From Shewanella acanthi (GTDB lineage Bacteria; Pseudomonadota; Gammaproteobacteria; Enterobacterales; Shewanellaceae): a stretch of 64,000 bases of DNA. The notes under the pieces are model-generated. The model was not told the origin of the DNA. It saw nothing but the letters and a program-made list of their open reading frames with translations, and searched no databases. The DNA is taken from assembly GCF_019457475.1 (NCBI RefSeq), contig NZ_CP080413.1:496001-560000 (forward strand), written 5' to 3'. A program made the translations under genes and the position numbers. Shown here in pieces: positions 10,808 through 19,975 of the stretch. Each line of letters begins with the position of its first letter. The first letter of the stretch is position 1.

Positions 10808-12616
10808 CTAAGCACTTATTTCCTTTGGATTCTTAGGATAGAAATACTCGGGTTTACGCTCAATATGGCTAAATTGGCGAGTATTTTTATAGGGCAGTTT
10901 CATAAAGCCCGATACCCCATGGCCTTGGATTTTACCCACATGGTGCAGTATTCGGTCGAGGCTGGCCCTAAAGGCCGCCTGTTTGCGTGGGTTGAGCAGT
11001 TTTAGGTAGCTGTGGATTTTTAAGTGATCGGGCAGTGCCTCGAAAATGATGCAGCCCGTATGGTGAATTTGGTTGATACGCGCCAGTTCATCCATGATTT
11101 CAATTGGCAGTTCGAGGTTCTCGTCGGGATCTTTACCGTCCTCGAAGTAGGAGTGTAGGCGGGATTGATCCTCAAGCGTTGGCACATCCCCGACCTCGAA
11201 GGGCAGTTGTAAATCGGCGCTGGCGGTAAAGGGCGTTTGGGCGTTTTCACGTTCGATATGTAAGGTGTCTTTAGCGTTAAAGAAGCAAGCCTTAAATACC
11301 CCAATCCGCTTAATCCCCCGCGCCAGCGTCACCATATTATTAACCGCGATGATCAGTGCGCTCTTTTGGCTAGCATCGTAAATTGCCAGATTCGAGTCGA
11401 TAAAGACGCCGGTTTCCTGCCAGTGAATGGCTAACCCACCCACAATAGGATATTGACCGAGGCGCCCGACGGCGGCAATAAAGCCCTTCTCAGTATCCCC
11501 CATGCCCGCGAGGAAGTTCCGGTAGTATTTTTCGAGCTGGATATCGTCCATTTTAGCTATCGGCTCTTGAACGTTATGCTCCTTTAAGAAGGACTTACGA
11601 GAGCTGTAGCTCACGGTTTCGACGTCCTTTTCACGGGATTGCACCCAAACGGGAATTTCGCCTTGCAGTTCGGCTTTGGCGATTTCAGGTAAATGCAGTC
11701 TATGGCTGTGGCGCATGCTTTTTAGGAAGTAATCTCCCGCTTTATTACGGGTATCGGCATCGCTGCTTAACATGCCCTCAAGGGTGCGGGCGAGTTCGAT
11801 GGGCAGACCGATGCTGGTGGGGGGGATTACTTGAGAGCCAAATCGGCTCGCTTGACCTGAGGCGAGCACATATAGGGTCGCCGCGACGCCCTGTTCGTCA
11901 AACCGAGGGCTTGAAAGCGCGCCGCTAAGTTGCTCTTCGCCAATAAAATACACGTCGCCCATGCGAGCGTTGGTGTGCTGCTGATCGCTCGACATTAATG
12001 TCATCACGTTGTCTTCGACGGGCTTGTTATGCTCATTGCGCTGGGCAAAGACCGCCGAGCCCCAATCAATTAAGGATAAGTGATTAGTTTCAATATCATA
12101 GACTAAGTTGGAGGGTTTGATATCACCGTGGACGAGTGGTTTACCGGTGCGAAGGTAATAGAGAATATCCGCTAATTGGCGGGCGATACTCATCACCATG
12201 GCCGTTGGCAGGGCGCCTAAACGGCGACAGAGCTGTTCAAGATCTTCCCCCTTGGCGCGCTCCATTACAAGAATGCCCTGTTTGCCGATGCGCTCGAACT
12301 TAATTCCTGCGGGAATATTGGGGTGTTTTAAAAGTGATAGAATAAAGGCTTCTTCTTCGAGCCTGTCCTGCACATGCTGGGGAAGGGTGATCCGCGAAAA
12401 TTTAAAAACATGGGCCTCGTCGGCTTGGTTAATTCCTGCAAACACAAACCCATAGGCTCCCTTTCCAATAAACTCGATATCACGATAACCCAGCTTACTG
12501 AGCTGTTGTTTACACAAACGCACCCAAGCTCTGTGTTTACGGGCATCGTTGGCTTTGAGCAGATAAATGGATTGCTCTTCGGAAATATAGAAGTGTTGTA
12601 GCTGGGGTGTTTGCAC
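10808..12616 (-). CDS. Serine/threonine protein kinase with uncharacterised C-terminal region
   Basis: A 602-residue Hanks-type kinase. Visible motifs are the glycine loop GKGAYGF (51-57), ATP-binding K72 in HVFKFSR, a likely helix-C Glu at about 88-89, catalytic loop HGDIKPSN (H163, D165) and DWG (184-186) in place of DFG. The kinase domain ends near residue 290. The remaining 310 residues match no domain I can name; no TM helix or PASTA repeat is present, so the protein is probably cytosolic. The start is GTG with AAGGAG upstream. It stands alone, convergent with the metalloprotease gene and divergent from the small Cys-rich gene. No phosphatase partner is adjacent. HGD instead of HRD is common among bacterial kinases, so activity is plausible. 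The kinase call is firm; substrate and the role of the C-terminal half are unknown. Confidence 0.85.
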   Translation of the reverse strand: MQTPQLQHFYISEEQSIYLLKANDARKHRAWVRLCKQQLSKLGYRDIEFIGKGAYGFVFAGINQADEAHVFKFSRITLPQHVQDRLEEEAFILSLLKHPNIPAGIKFERIGKQGILVMERAKGEDLEQLCRRLGALPTAMVMSIARQLADILYYLRTGKPLVHGDIKPSNLVYDIETNHLSLIDWGSAVFAQRNEHNKPVEDNVMTLMSSDQQHTNARMGDVYFIGEEQLSGALSSPRFDEQGVAATLYVLASGQASRFGSQVIPPTSIGLPIELARTLEGMLSSDADTRNKAGDYFLKSMRHSHRLHLPEIAKAELQGEIPVWVQSREKDVETVSYSSRKSFLKEHNVQEPIAKMDDIQLEKYYRNFLAGMGDTEKGFIAAVGRLGQYPIVGGLAIHWQETGVFIDSNLAIYDASQKSALIIAVNNMVTLARGIKRIGVFKACFFNAKDTLHIERENAQTPFTASADLQLPFEVGDVPTLEDQSRLHSYFEDGKDPDENLELPIEIMDELARINQIHHTGCIIFEALPDHLKIHSYLKLLNPRKQAAFRASLDRILHHVGKIQGHGVSGFMKLPYKNTRQFSHIERKPEYFYPKNPKEISA

Positions 12617-12860
12617 TGTGACGCTCCTTGTTTTGTCTATTTAAACAATAAGCGGTGCCGATAAGCAACTTAGATGGAGTGGGATTAGCTTACTTCGAGG
12701 AATAAGCATCAACTGACGGCTCACCTATCCCATCATTTCGTCTCTGACTTTGATTTATATCAAGTTAAAACAGATAGAGTCTAGGTAATCTTAAGTGTAA
12801 TTCGGAGGGGATTTTCGGCAGTTCTTAATCCCAATTTAACGTGGACGTTAAGGAGGGCTT

Positions 12861-13199
12861 ATGCCCACCAATAAAGCTTTACTCATTGAATTATTGGAAT
12901 TTCCGCGTAAGCGAATCCTACAATCGATGGACGTACGCCATTGCCCACATGCGGTATTTTATAACCAAAATGATGAACAGTGTTTAACCTGCCATCAGGG
13001 CATGGAATGCATCTGGATCAACCACAATGACGAATTAGTCGCTGTGGAGCAAAAGTCAGTGGCGGAACTTAAGCAGCAGCTGTTGATAGCGGTGGATTTT
13101 ATCGATTCATCCCTGACACCACATCATTTGTCCCGCCGTCAGTGTCAATGTGAAAATTGTCTATGGCTTCGAAAAGTACAGCAAGCGTTGTCGCAGTAG
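12861..13199 (+). CDS. Small cysteine-rich conserved hypothetical protein
   Basis: A 112-residue protein that I do not recognise. It has a strong start (AGGAGGG about 4 bases before the ATG), so it is very likely translated. Seven cysteines and several histidines form two clusters: C-x13-C-x2-C-x5-C in the N-terminal third (beginning HCPHAVFYN) and CQCENC near the C-terminus. No signal peptide or TM helix is seen. The arrangement suggests a metal site (zinc or Fe-S) in the cytoplasm, but this is inference. The neighbours are a divergent Ser/Thr kinase gene and, 159 bases downstream, tpm; neither neighbour gives a clear clue. Confidence 0.7.
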   Translation: MPTNKALLIELLEFPRKRILQSMDVRHCPHAVFYNQNDEQCLTCHQGMECIWINHNDELVAVEQKSVAELKQQLLIAVDFIDSSLTPHHLSRRQCQCENCLWLRKVQQALSQ

Positions 13200-13358
13200 T
13201 TTGTTAGATATGCACTGCATTTGTGCGCTTTGACTTGGCATGACCTGCACGGTCAGCAAGTCTTTACATTTTCCGCGGTGAGTATACTCGCATGAGCTTT
13301 GCATCCCTTAATTAATCCCATTAGAGTAAGGCTATTTTTAGTCATATGAGATAGTCCT

Positions 13359-14015
13359 ATGGAACCGGGTTTTTGGCACGAGAAGTGGCAGCAGCAACAG
13401 ATTGGTTTTCATCAACAAAATATTAATCCTTTCCTCATTAAGTTTTGGTCCCAATTAGCCTTAGCAGCAGATACTCAGGTTTTTGTTCCCCTGTGCGGTA
13501 AGTCTTTGGATATGTGCTTTTTAGCCGAACAGGGTCATCAAGTCATTGGCTGCGAGTTAAATGAACTCGCAGTGCAGCAGTTTTTCAGCGATAACCAATT
13601 ACCCGTGCAGCAGTCGAAATTGGGGGAGCATGGGCTCTATCAAACCGAGCAGATTAGCCTTTACCAAGGTGATATTTTTACGCTGCCCATCGAGACAACC
13701 AAAGATGTTCATGCTTTCTATGACAGAGCGGCATTAATCGCTTGGCCCGAAACGATGCGAGCCAAGTACGCCAAACAATTAGCCAAGCTTTTGCCTCAGG
13801 GGAGCGTAGGGTTATTAGTGACGTTAGATTACCCGCTACAAGCCTTGAGCGGTCCCCCGTTTGCCGTATCGCCAACTTGGGTGGAGCAGCATCTGAGTGA
13901 CGATTTTGAGATCCAACTTCTTGAGAGCCAAGATGTACTGGCCGACAATCCGCGTTTCGTGAATAAGGCCGTGCCTTGGTTAAACGAGGCCGCTTATTTG
14001 TTGAAGCGTAAATAG
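13359..14015 (+). CDS. tpm: Thiopurine S-methyltransferase
   Basis: A 218-residue SAM-dependent methyltransferase. Bacterial TPMTs methylate thiols and selenium or tellurium compounds as well as thiopurines. The N-terminus [15 protein letters not shown] is the family signature. The SAM-binding motif I region reads [12 protein letters not shown] followed by GCELNELAV, and [11 protein letters not shown] is a typical later block. Length is usual for the family. It is a cytosolic single gene, convergent with bfd. The ribosome-binding site is weak (GAG). Confidence 0.93.
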   Translation: MEPGFWHEKWQQQQIGFHQQNINPFLIKFWSQLALAADTQVFVPLCGKSLDMCFLAEQGHQVIGCELNELAVQQFFSDNQLPVQQSKLGEHGLYQTEQISLYQGDIFTLPIETTKDVHAFYDRAALIAWPETMRAKYAKQLAKLLPQGSVGLLVTLDYPLQALSGPPFAVSPTWVEQHLSDDFEIQLLESQDVLADNPRFVNKAVPWLNEAAYLLKRK

Positions 14016-14049
14016 CAAAAAGGACTTAAGTCGGTCACATATATCATCG

Positions 14050-14080
14050 ACAGTGCGTTTTTTATCGGCGCACTGTTTGA
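14050..14080 (+). terminator. Probable terminator after tpm
   Basis: An 8-bp stem, ACAGTGCG (14050-14057) with CGCACTGT (14069-14076), has an 11-base loop and is followed by only a short T-run (TTTGATG). The weak U-tract keeps confidence moderate. Confidence 0.5.
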
Positions 14081-14164
14081 TGCAGAGAGTAAGAATGGGG
14101 GATTTTGTGGGGCGTTAAGCTGAGTCGATGTTAATGGGCAAGGTATGTTTTAGCGACTTAACGC

Positions 14165-14356
14165 CTACGCCACTTCATAGTAGTTGGGTTCGAGTTCCAA
14201 TTGATTTTGGATAATCTGTACTGCCATTCGCGCACATTTACCGCATTGATCGGCTACGCCTAAACGCTTTTTCACATCCGCAAGGCTAGTATCGCCCTGA
14301 CTAACGGCGTTTTTAATCTGCGTATCTGTAATGGCATGACAGAGACAAACGTACAT
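14165..14356 (-). CDS. bfd: Bacterioferritin-associated ferredoxin
   Basis: A 63-residue [2Fe-2S] protein, the usual length for Bfd. The cluster ligands are visible as CLC (C4, C6) near the N-terminus and CGKC in the middle. In enterics and Pseudomonas, Bfd reduces ferric iron in bacterioferritin so that stored iron is released, and it is induced by iron starvation through Fur. Here the start ATG has GGAG at 14365-14368 (minus strand), and a candidate Fur site lies between a -35 and a -10 box just upstream. No bfr gene is adjacent in this window. Confidence 0.94.
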   Translation of the reverse strand: MYVCLCHAITDTQIKNAVSQGDTSLADVKKRLGVADQCGKCARMAVQIIQNQLELEPNYYEVA

Positions 14357-14385
14357 TTTTTAGACTCCAAAAATGAATTGGGCTA

Positions 14386-14415
14386 ATTCTAAATGAAAAC
14401 GCTTATCAAATGCAA
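14386..14415 (-). promoter_or_regulatory. Candidate bfd promoter with embedded Fur box
   Basis: On the minus strand, TTGCAT (14410-14415) and TAGAAT (14386-14391) are separated by 18 bases. The spacer holds TGATAAGCGTTTTCA (14394-14408), which matches the 7-1-7 Fur palindrome TGATAAT-N-ATTATCA at 11 of 14 positions. Fur repression of bfd is known in other gammaproteobacteria. The site is seen in sequence; Fur binding is inferred. Confidence 0.6.
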
Positions 14416-14537
14416 TATTGCTGCGCTATTTTGATTTCTGATTATTTATTCTGCTAGCAAGAGCACATTTTCTGAGGATGGTAGGTTTAACTAGCCATCA
14501 AAATGACCAGTAAAAGAGGCGATTCATTAGGGATTTT

Positions 14538-14567
14538 CAGGGATGTGAGTCATCACTTACATCCCTG
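14538..14567. other. Strong hairpin without U-tract downstream of the dehydrogenase gene
   Basis: A 13-bp stem with one G-U pair (14538-14550 with 14555-14567) and a 4-base loop, located 24 bases after the stop of the minus-strand dehydrogenase. Neither strand has a T-run after it, so it may protect the 3' end of the mRNA rather than act as a simple intrinsic terminator. Confidence 0.55.
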
Positions 14568-14590
14568 TTCACGACATTTAAATGTGCCAG

Positions 14591-15526
14591 TTAATAGCCA
14601 TTTTCAAAATTAATCTGATACTTAAGCGGCTCTGCCTCACTGAAACGGAGATAGTTTTCACTGAAAATCTCGACTATTTGTGCGGGTAAACTCGGCGCCG
14701 AAATATGCGGGGTGATAATCGCGTTGCTGCGCGTCCAAATCGGGTGACTCTCATCGAGCGGTTCCTGTGGGAACACATCTAAAATCGCTCGCTGCTGAGG
14801 TTTATCAATAAGTTGTTGATTAAGTGCATCTAGGTCGATGGCATCGCCTCGACCGACATTCACTAAAATGGCGTCTTGCTTTAGTGCCGCTAATCTTTGA
14901 GCGTTTAATAGGGCGCGAGTTTCGGGAGTGCTGGGTAATAAGTTTGTCACTACATCGGCCTGAGATAGGGCAGTATTTAACTCACTGATGGATAGAATGT
15001 AATCGAACCCTTGGTGTTGATTGCCACTGCGGTTAATCCCTGTTACCTGCATCCCAAAATGCTTGGCGGTTTTTGCGATATGCTGCGCGATAGAGCCTGT
15101 ACCTAATAGCAGTAGCTTCATGCCCTGTAGCGTCGACAGACGTTTTGCTGGTTCTGATTGCCAAGCTTTTTGCAGTTGCTGCTGCTTATAAAAGTCGTGG
15201 CCGCGAACGTGGGCGAGGAGATAACCAAACAGATACTCACTCATCAAAGGACCAAAGATGTCCTTAATATTGGTCAGTTGGTAATCCTTTCTCCCCCTCG
15301 GGCTGATTAAGCCCTCAATGCCGGCAAAAGTAGATTGTAACCACTGCAAATTATGGGCATGGGGCAGAAGAGGTGCAGCCATTTTGGGTTCGGCGAGCCA
15401 GATATTGGCCAGACTGATATTGGCTGGATGGTCATCGAGCAGCTCAAGCCCCGGCAGTTGCTGGTCTTCAATTAATTGGCGATAGGCGTCATTAGAACGG
15501 GTGAGTAAGAGTAACTTGTGCCCCAT
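14591..15526 (-). CDS. D-2-hydroxyacid dehydrogenase (GhrA-like)
   Basis: A 311-residue NAD(P)-dependent dehydrogenase of the D-isomer-specific family, which reduces 2-oxoacids such as glyoxylate or hydroxypyruvate. The Rossmann loop GTGSIA is in the middle, NVGRGD supplies the conserved region near the catalytic Arg, DVFPQEPL contains the Glu region and TPHISA the catalytic His. Overall it resembles GhrA more than SerA or LdhA because there is no ACT domain and the chain is short. The substrate is not determinable from sequence alone. It is cytosolic and monocistronic, divergent from the DUF3392 gene. Confidence 0.85.
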   Translation of the reverse strand: MGHKLLLLTRSNDAYRQLIEDQQLPGLELLDDHPANISLANIWLAEPKMAAPLLPHAHNLQWLQSTFAGIEGLISPRGRKDYQLTNIKDIFGPLMSEYLFGYLLAHVRGHDFYKQQQLQKAWQSEPAKRLSTLQGMKLLLLGTGSIAQHIAKTAKHFGMQVTGINRSGNQHQGFDYILSISELNTALSQADVVTNLLPSTPETRALLNAQRLAALKQDAILVNVGRGDAIDLDALNQQLIDKPQQRAILDVFPQEPLDESHPIWTRSNAIITPHISAPSLPAQIVEIFSENYLRFSEAEPLKYQINFENGY

Positions 15527-15617
15527 GGCGTCTCCCTTTATGCTTAGTTATTGTTATTATTCAATATGCTGTTTTAGCTAATCCCTGAGTTCAGCAGTAT
15601 TTTAAGGTTGAGTCTTT

Positions 15618-15953
15618 ATGTTTGAACAGTTAGTCGCGATTATTGGTCACCTTGGCAATATGCTTCGTCCTTGGGCTTTTGATATCGCCACCGCGATGGT
15701 GGTCTGTTTGATTTTAGTGTTTTCCGCTGATGTGAATCGCTTCATTAAGCGCCAATTAACCGGTCATTCGTTTTTCCTGCGTACTTTAGTATTTATTCTG
15801 ATTAATGCCTTTGGTTATGGTCTGCTGATCGTTAAGACTACCCCATGGGTCGCAAGGCACATTGTCGCTATGCCATCCCATTGGATGTTCCTACTAATAG
15901 TGTCGATGTTTATCTTTATCGGCTATTGGGCACAGCGTAATAGCCAAGCCTAA
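15618..15953 (+). CDS. DUF3392 family inner-membrane protein
   Basis: A 111-residue protein with about three hydrophobic segments (roughly residues 20-38, 48-66, 85-104) and a basic loop, NRFIKRQ, between the first two. It fits the DUF3392 family of small gammaproteobacterial membrane proteins with no known function. It ends 6 bases before the 3' end of the convergent glycerophosphodiesterase gene. No functional assignment is offered. Confidence 0.8.
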   Translation: MFEQLVAIIGHLGNMLRPWAFDIATAMVVCLILVFSADVNRFIKRQLTGHSFFLRTLVFILINAFGYGLLIVKTTPWVARHIVAMPSHWMFLLIVSMFIFIGYWAQRNSQA

Positions 15954-15959
15954 CTCGGC

Positions 15960-16694
15960 TTATTCAAAATATCCCGTATAGTCCGTTGCAGGTGCATTGG
16001 ATGTTATTGCAAGGAGTGCCTGTACGGATTTATCGGGAAAATTGCTAAACACCCCATCAACGCCCATTTGTTTTAGGGCGTAAATATCATCTTCATTATC
16101 AACAGTATAGACAAAAACTTTGGCGCCTCGCTGATGGGCGTCATTCACTAGTGCTTGGTTGATAAAGCTAATGTCTAAGTTGATTGAGTAGGCATTAAGT
16201 TCACTCACAACCGCTGCGCCATCAAGGGGAATACTCGCGAGCAATGGTGCCACTAAGGCATTTGGCAGTGCTTGCTTGACCTCACGCAGGTAGGGATGGT
16301 TGAAGGAAGATATCAGCAGCTGCTCGCTGGTAAAGCGAAGTTCGTTTATCGCCTTTGGATAAAGTGTTAGCAGCGGCTCAACCGTGTTAATGCCCTTAAG
16401 CTCAATATTGACGATGCAGCGACCTGCAATCAATTCGAGCACCTGCCAAAGGGTCGGAATCGCATGGCCTTTCACATGAATACTCGAAAGATATTCGCGG
16501 TTAACTAAGTGAATAAGCCCCTGACCAGAGCTCTTACTGTCGAGTCGACGGTCGTGGAATACCACTAATTCGCCCTCAACATTGTGTACGTCGAGCTCAA
16601 TCGCTTTAGCACCTAACTCGAGTGCTTTTGCCATTGCTGCTAGAGTGTTTTCGGCCACATAACCGCTGGCGCCACGGTGTGCAAAAATAAGCAT
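15960..16694 (-). CDS. ugpQ: Glycerophosphodiester phosphodiesterase (UgpQ-like)
   Basis: A 244-residue cytosolic GDPD-family enzyme that hydrolyses glycerophosphodiesters to glycerol-3-phosphate and an alcohol. The catalytic signature is present at the N-terminus: HRGASG (His7), ENTLAAM (Glu) and IELDVH with FHDRRLD. No signal peptide is seen, so it resembles cytosolic UgpQ rather than periplasmic GlpQ. It lies 12 bases downstream of the mechanosensitive channel gene on the same strand and may be co-transcribed with it. Both are membrane or lipid related, in line with psd further upstream on the same strand. Confidence 0.9.
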   Translation of the reverse strand: MLIFAHRGASGYVAENTLAAMAKALELGAKAIELDVHNVEGELVVFHDRRLDSKSSGQGLIHLVNREYLSSIHVKGHAIPTLWQVLELIAGRCIVNIELKGINTVEPLLTLYPKAINELRFTSEQLLISSFNHPYLREVKQALPNALVAPLLASIPLDGAAVVSELNAYSINLDISFINQALVNDAHQRGAKVFVYTVDNEDDIYALKQMGVDGVFSNFPDKSVQALLAITSNAPATDYTGYFE

Positions 16695-16706
16695 TAACTT
16701 AACCTG

Positions 16707-19700
16707 TTAATTTCTAAGGATGCCAGTCTGCTCGCGGTTAGATCCATTTTTAACATGGATCTCCATTTGCGGGTAGGCCAGTTCTAAATTGTTTTCTTTG
16801 AGTTTACGCGTGATGCGTTTATGCAAATCATGGCGCAGTGGCCAACGTGCCGACATATCCTTAGCGTAGGCGCGTACTTCATAGTCTTGAGTATGTTGGC
16901 CAAAGCCTGCAAACCAGACTTCAGGTTCTGGATTTTGCAGCGCGTCTTCACATTCTTGCACCGCTTGATACAGCGCCGCTTCGACCTTGGCTGGATCGGA
17001 ATCGCGAGCAACTGCGACATTCACACGCACCCGAGTAATAGGATCAGAAAGTGACCAGTTGACTAATTGCTCGGTAATAAAAGCCTTATTAGGAATGATA
17101 ATTTCCTTTCTATCCCAGTCGATAATGGTGGTCGCACGGATTTGAATTTTACTTACTGTTCCTGTGAGTTCACGAATGGTGACTGTGTCGCCAATCCGCA
17201 CGGGTTTCTCGAACAGAATAATCAGGCCCGAAATAAAGTTCGCGAAGATTTCCTGCAAACCAAAACCCAGACCCAGTGACAGTGCAGCTATGAGCCATTG
17301 CAGTTTCGACCATTCCATCCCCAAGCTGGAGAAGCCGATAAGTAAACCAAGGAAGACCACTAAATAGCGGCTCACGGTTGTAATCGCAAAGCCGGTGCCG
17401 GGGGAAAGATCGAGCCTTTGCAAGATCATCAGTTCGAGCAAACCGGGAAGATTAGTCGCAATCATCAAGGAAAAGCCAACGACCACAAGGCCAAAGAGTA
17501 CCGATTTCATAGTGATTGGCAATTGCTGCTCGACACCATTGATGCTGGTGTTAGTCGTCCACAGGGTGATGCCGTCGAGGAAGGAAAACAGCGCTACGTG
17601 GGTTTGGGTCCATAGGCCAATTAAGCTCGCTAAAAATGCCAATAATAGTAGCGAGCGAACGATCCCTAGGGATTGGCTAGAAATGGTTTCAAGGTCGACC
17701 ACGGGCTCTTCATAGGTGTCTAGGCCATCATTGGTCGAGCCCTGATGTTCGCCTTTTTCCCGCTGGGCAAGTCGCTCGGCCCGTTTTGCCTTAGCGCGAT
17801 CAAAGGCAATGCGGCGGCGTTCAATCAACATCCAGCGTTTAATGACTTGATACAGCAGTAAAAATCCAAGTCCTAATACGATGGAGAGCTGCAGTTGTAG
17901 CAACATTTGGAACGCAGTGAAGTAATAGCCTCTAAAGGCGAGTACCGCACTTGAGAGTGGCACCAGAATTAAAAATGCCCACAGCAGTTTTTGCATCAAG
18001 CGTTTATTTTTGCCGTTGTGGTGGTTACCGATGTTTTGACGGCTGAGTATTAAAATGTCTTTGTATAACAAGAACAAAAGAATGCAAAAACAGATAAACG
18101 CACCGCGACCAATACTGTTACGTACAAGCGAGGCGTCTAACACTTCGGTGAATCCCATGAGTCCCAGTAAGGGGCTAGCAATAAATACAAAGTGCTTTAA
18201 GCGCTGTTTACCCGCCTGAATAAGGTGGGCGGGACGTTTAAAGTGGCCGACTAATACCCCTTTATCGATTGCCAAAATAAACATTACGCGGTACAGCAAG
18301 TAAACCAAACCAATGGCGAGTATCCCCATGCCGATGGCCTGAACAAAGTTTCGTTCCGATTGGTAGAAAATCCAACCTGCGGCGACTACGGGCAAGGGCT
18401 TAATGAGGGCGTAGCCTAAACTGATCCCTAGGGATTTGAGAGTAAAGATGAATTTATCCTGGGTCACGTTGCCAACATAGGTAACATAGTGGGCCAACAG
18501 GCGGTTTAACTTGGGCCTCATCAGGTCCTGCACCACGAGGCACAGCACCATTAAAATAATCCACCAAGACCAATAGTCGGATTGTTCCTGCCAGGCTTTA
18601 TTTAATTGTCCCCATTGCGCTTTCTGGAATAACCAGATTGTGCTTCGTTGCAAATCAGTCAACCAGAGTTTGTTGATACTGGCGGCATTGGGTACCCAGA
18701 ATAAGTGTTCATTTAGGGTGTTTTTAAGGGTTAGATTTTGCTGACTGAGCTGCTGGTAGTTGACTTTAAGTTTGCCAAGCTCACTGAGGTATTGGTCGTA
18801 GCTCTGTAACAGCTGCTTTAGCAGTACTTGCTGCGAGCGTAGTAACTTAAGTTGGGCACTGTTGTAAGTATTTTGTTCGAGCTCCTGCTCATTTAAACCC
18901 TGTTGCTGTTCAATGTGGTATCTGTCCAAACGCGCATCGGCAATCAGGGTTTGTAATTTTTCATGGTTAGGGGGTTTGGGTAGTGATTGCAGCATCTGCA
19001 AAAAACGATCGCCGAAGGCGGAATTCATTTTAACCCAAGTAATTTGCTCTTGAATGTTGGCGAGCTGCTTGGCTTGGGATTGGTATTGCAGTTCAGCCTG
19101 TTCCTGTTCTTCGACCACATTGTTGATTTGCAAAGTCAGGGTTTGTAGTTTTTGCCCATAGATATTATTCGTATCGGCAATATTACGGGTCGTGGGGTCG
19201 ACAACCTTATCGGAGTCGACAACATTTTTGGCCAAGGTCGCATCGGTTTGCTGTTGGCGCTGTATATTCATCGCCTTGTTAATTGTCTCGATTAAGCCTT
19301 CCTGTTGACTAAGCTGCTGGCGCACCAGTTGCAATTGCAGTTGGGTGAGTTCGATACGTTTTTGGCTGCTGGCAATTTCTGCCTCGTTGGTGGCAAGACT
19401 CTGCTCGAAAAACATTCTTTGAGTCTGTTGCAGCTCTCCCGCTGGAGTGTCCAGTGGTGCTAGCTCGCTCTTCTTGTTTTGACTCACATTTTGTCGCGCC
19501 TGTGCTATCACATTTGGTAATTGGTTATGGCGTTGTAAAAGCTCATTGAGCTGATTACCAAGGGCGGTTTCGCTGTCTTTTAATTCGGATAGTCGTAAGT
19601 AGGCCATTGAGGCCTGCTGGTTTAAATCGGTTTGGCTACCTAGCTTAAGGGGTTTTGCGGCTTCGATAAGCCCCTGATTAATGGTCTTCTTATTATCTTC

Positions 19701-19907
19701 AAAATCAAGCAGGGACTGCTGGAAATGATTGGCATTGGCGGCCAGTTTATCGATGTTGGTTTTTAGCTCAGCGATTTGTTGTTCAATGCTAAGGTTTTGT
19801 TGTGAATTTGTGTTGTTTAAGCCAAGGCGTTTATCCAACTGAAGTGCCGAGTTGGCGTAGAGGGAGAAGGAGAAAAAAGCAACTACTAACAATAAAATAC
19901 GTAACAT
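16707..19907 (-). CDS. mscM: Large mechanosensitive channel, MscM (YjeP)/MscK type
   Basis: A 1066-residue MscS-superfamily channel. It has a signal peptide (MLRILLLVVAFFSFS..., ending ANSA), a long periplasmic coiled-coil rich in Q and L (about 40-420), about 11 TM helices, and the C-terminal MscS pore and beta domain, with FANFISGLIILFEKPVRIGD close to the MscS consensus. The size and the genomic link to psd (separated here only by an EamA gene) match YjeP/MscM of E. coli, where psd and yjeP are adjacent, rather than MscK. It protects cells against osmotic downshock. A loop rich in charged residues (QREKGEHQG...) sits between two TM helices in the middle. The gene symbol rests on synteny and is slightly less certain than the family. 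Confidence 0.9.
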   Translation of the reverse strand: MLRILLLVVAFFSFSLYANSALQLDKRLGLNNTNSQQNLSIEQQIAELKTNIDKLAANANHFQQSLLDFEDNKKTINQGLIEAAKPLKLGSQTDLNQQASMAYLRLSELKDSETALGNQLNELLQRHNQLPNVIAQARQNVSQNKKSELAPLDTPAGELQQTQRMFFEQSLATNEAEIASSQKRIELTQLQLQLVRQQLSQQEGLIETINKAMNIQRQQQTDATLAKNVVDSDKVVDPTTRNIADTNNIYGQKLQTLTLQINNVVEEQEQAELQYQSQAKQLANIQEQITWVKMNSAFGDRFLQMLQSLPKPPNHEKLQTLIADARLDRYHIEQQQGLNEQELEQNTYNSAQLKLLRSQQVLLKQLLQSYDQYLSELGKLKVNYQQLSQQNLTLKNTLNEHLFWVPNAASINKLWLTDLQRSTIWLFQKAQWGQLNKAWQEQSDYWSWWIILMVLCLVVQDLMRPKLNRLLAHYVTYVGNVTQDKFIFTLKSLGISLGYALIKPLPVVAAGWIFYQSERNFVQAIGMGILAIGLVYLLYRVMFILAIDKGVLVGHFKRPAHLIQAGKQRLKHFVFIASPLLGLMGFTEVLDASLVRNSIGRGAFICFCILLFLLYKDILILSRQNIGNHHNGKNKRLMQKLLWAFLILVPLSSAVLAFRGYYFTAFQMLLQLQLSIVLGLGFLLLYQVIKRWMLIERRRIAFDRAKAKRAERLAQREKGEHQGSTNDGLDTYEEPVVDLETISSQSLGIVRSLLLLAFLASLIGLWTQTHVALFSFLDGITLWTTNTSINGVEQQLPITMKSVLFGLVVVGFSLMIATNLPGLLELMILQRLDLSPGTGFAITTVSRYLVVFLGLLIGFSSLGMEWSKLQWLIAALSLGLGFGLQEIFANFISGLIILFEKPVRIGDTVTIRELTGTVSKIQIRATTIIDWDRKEIIIPNKAFITEQLVNWSLSDPITRVRVNVAVARDSDPAKVEAALYQAVQECEDALQNPEPEVWFAGFGQHTQDYEVRAYAKDMSARWPLRHDLHKRITRKLKENNLELAYPQMEIHVKNGSNREQTGILRN

Positions 19908-19975
19908 ATCAGCGATACAGACTCAGTGCGAATTACGCGCTAATCTTAGCCAACTAACGCTTGAATTGGTATGTT

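Noticed and set aside
10757..11005. 82-codon plus-strand open frame in the 3' end of the kinase gene
   Set aside because: It spans the convergent hairpins and overlaps the kinase C-terminus antisense; no ribosome-binding site.
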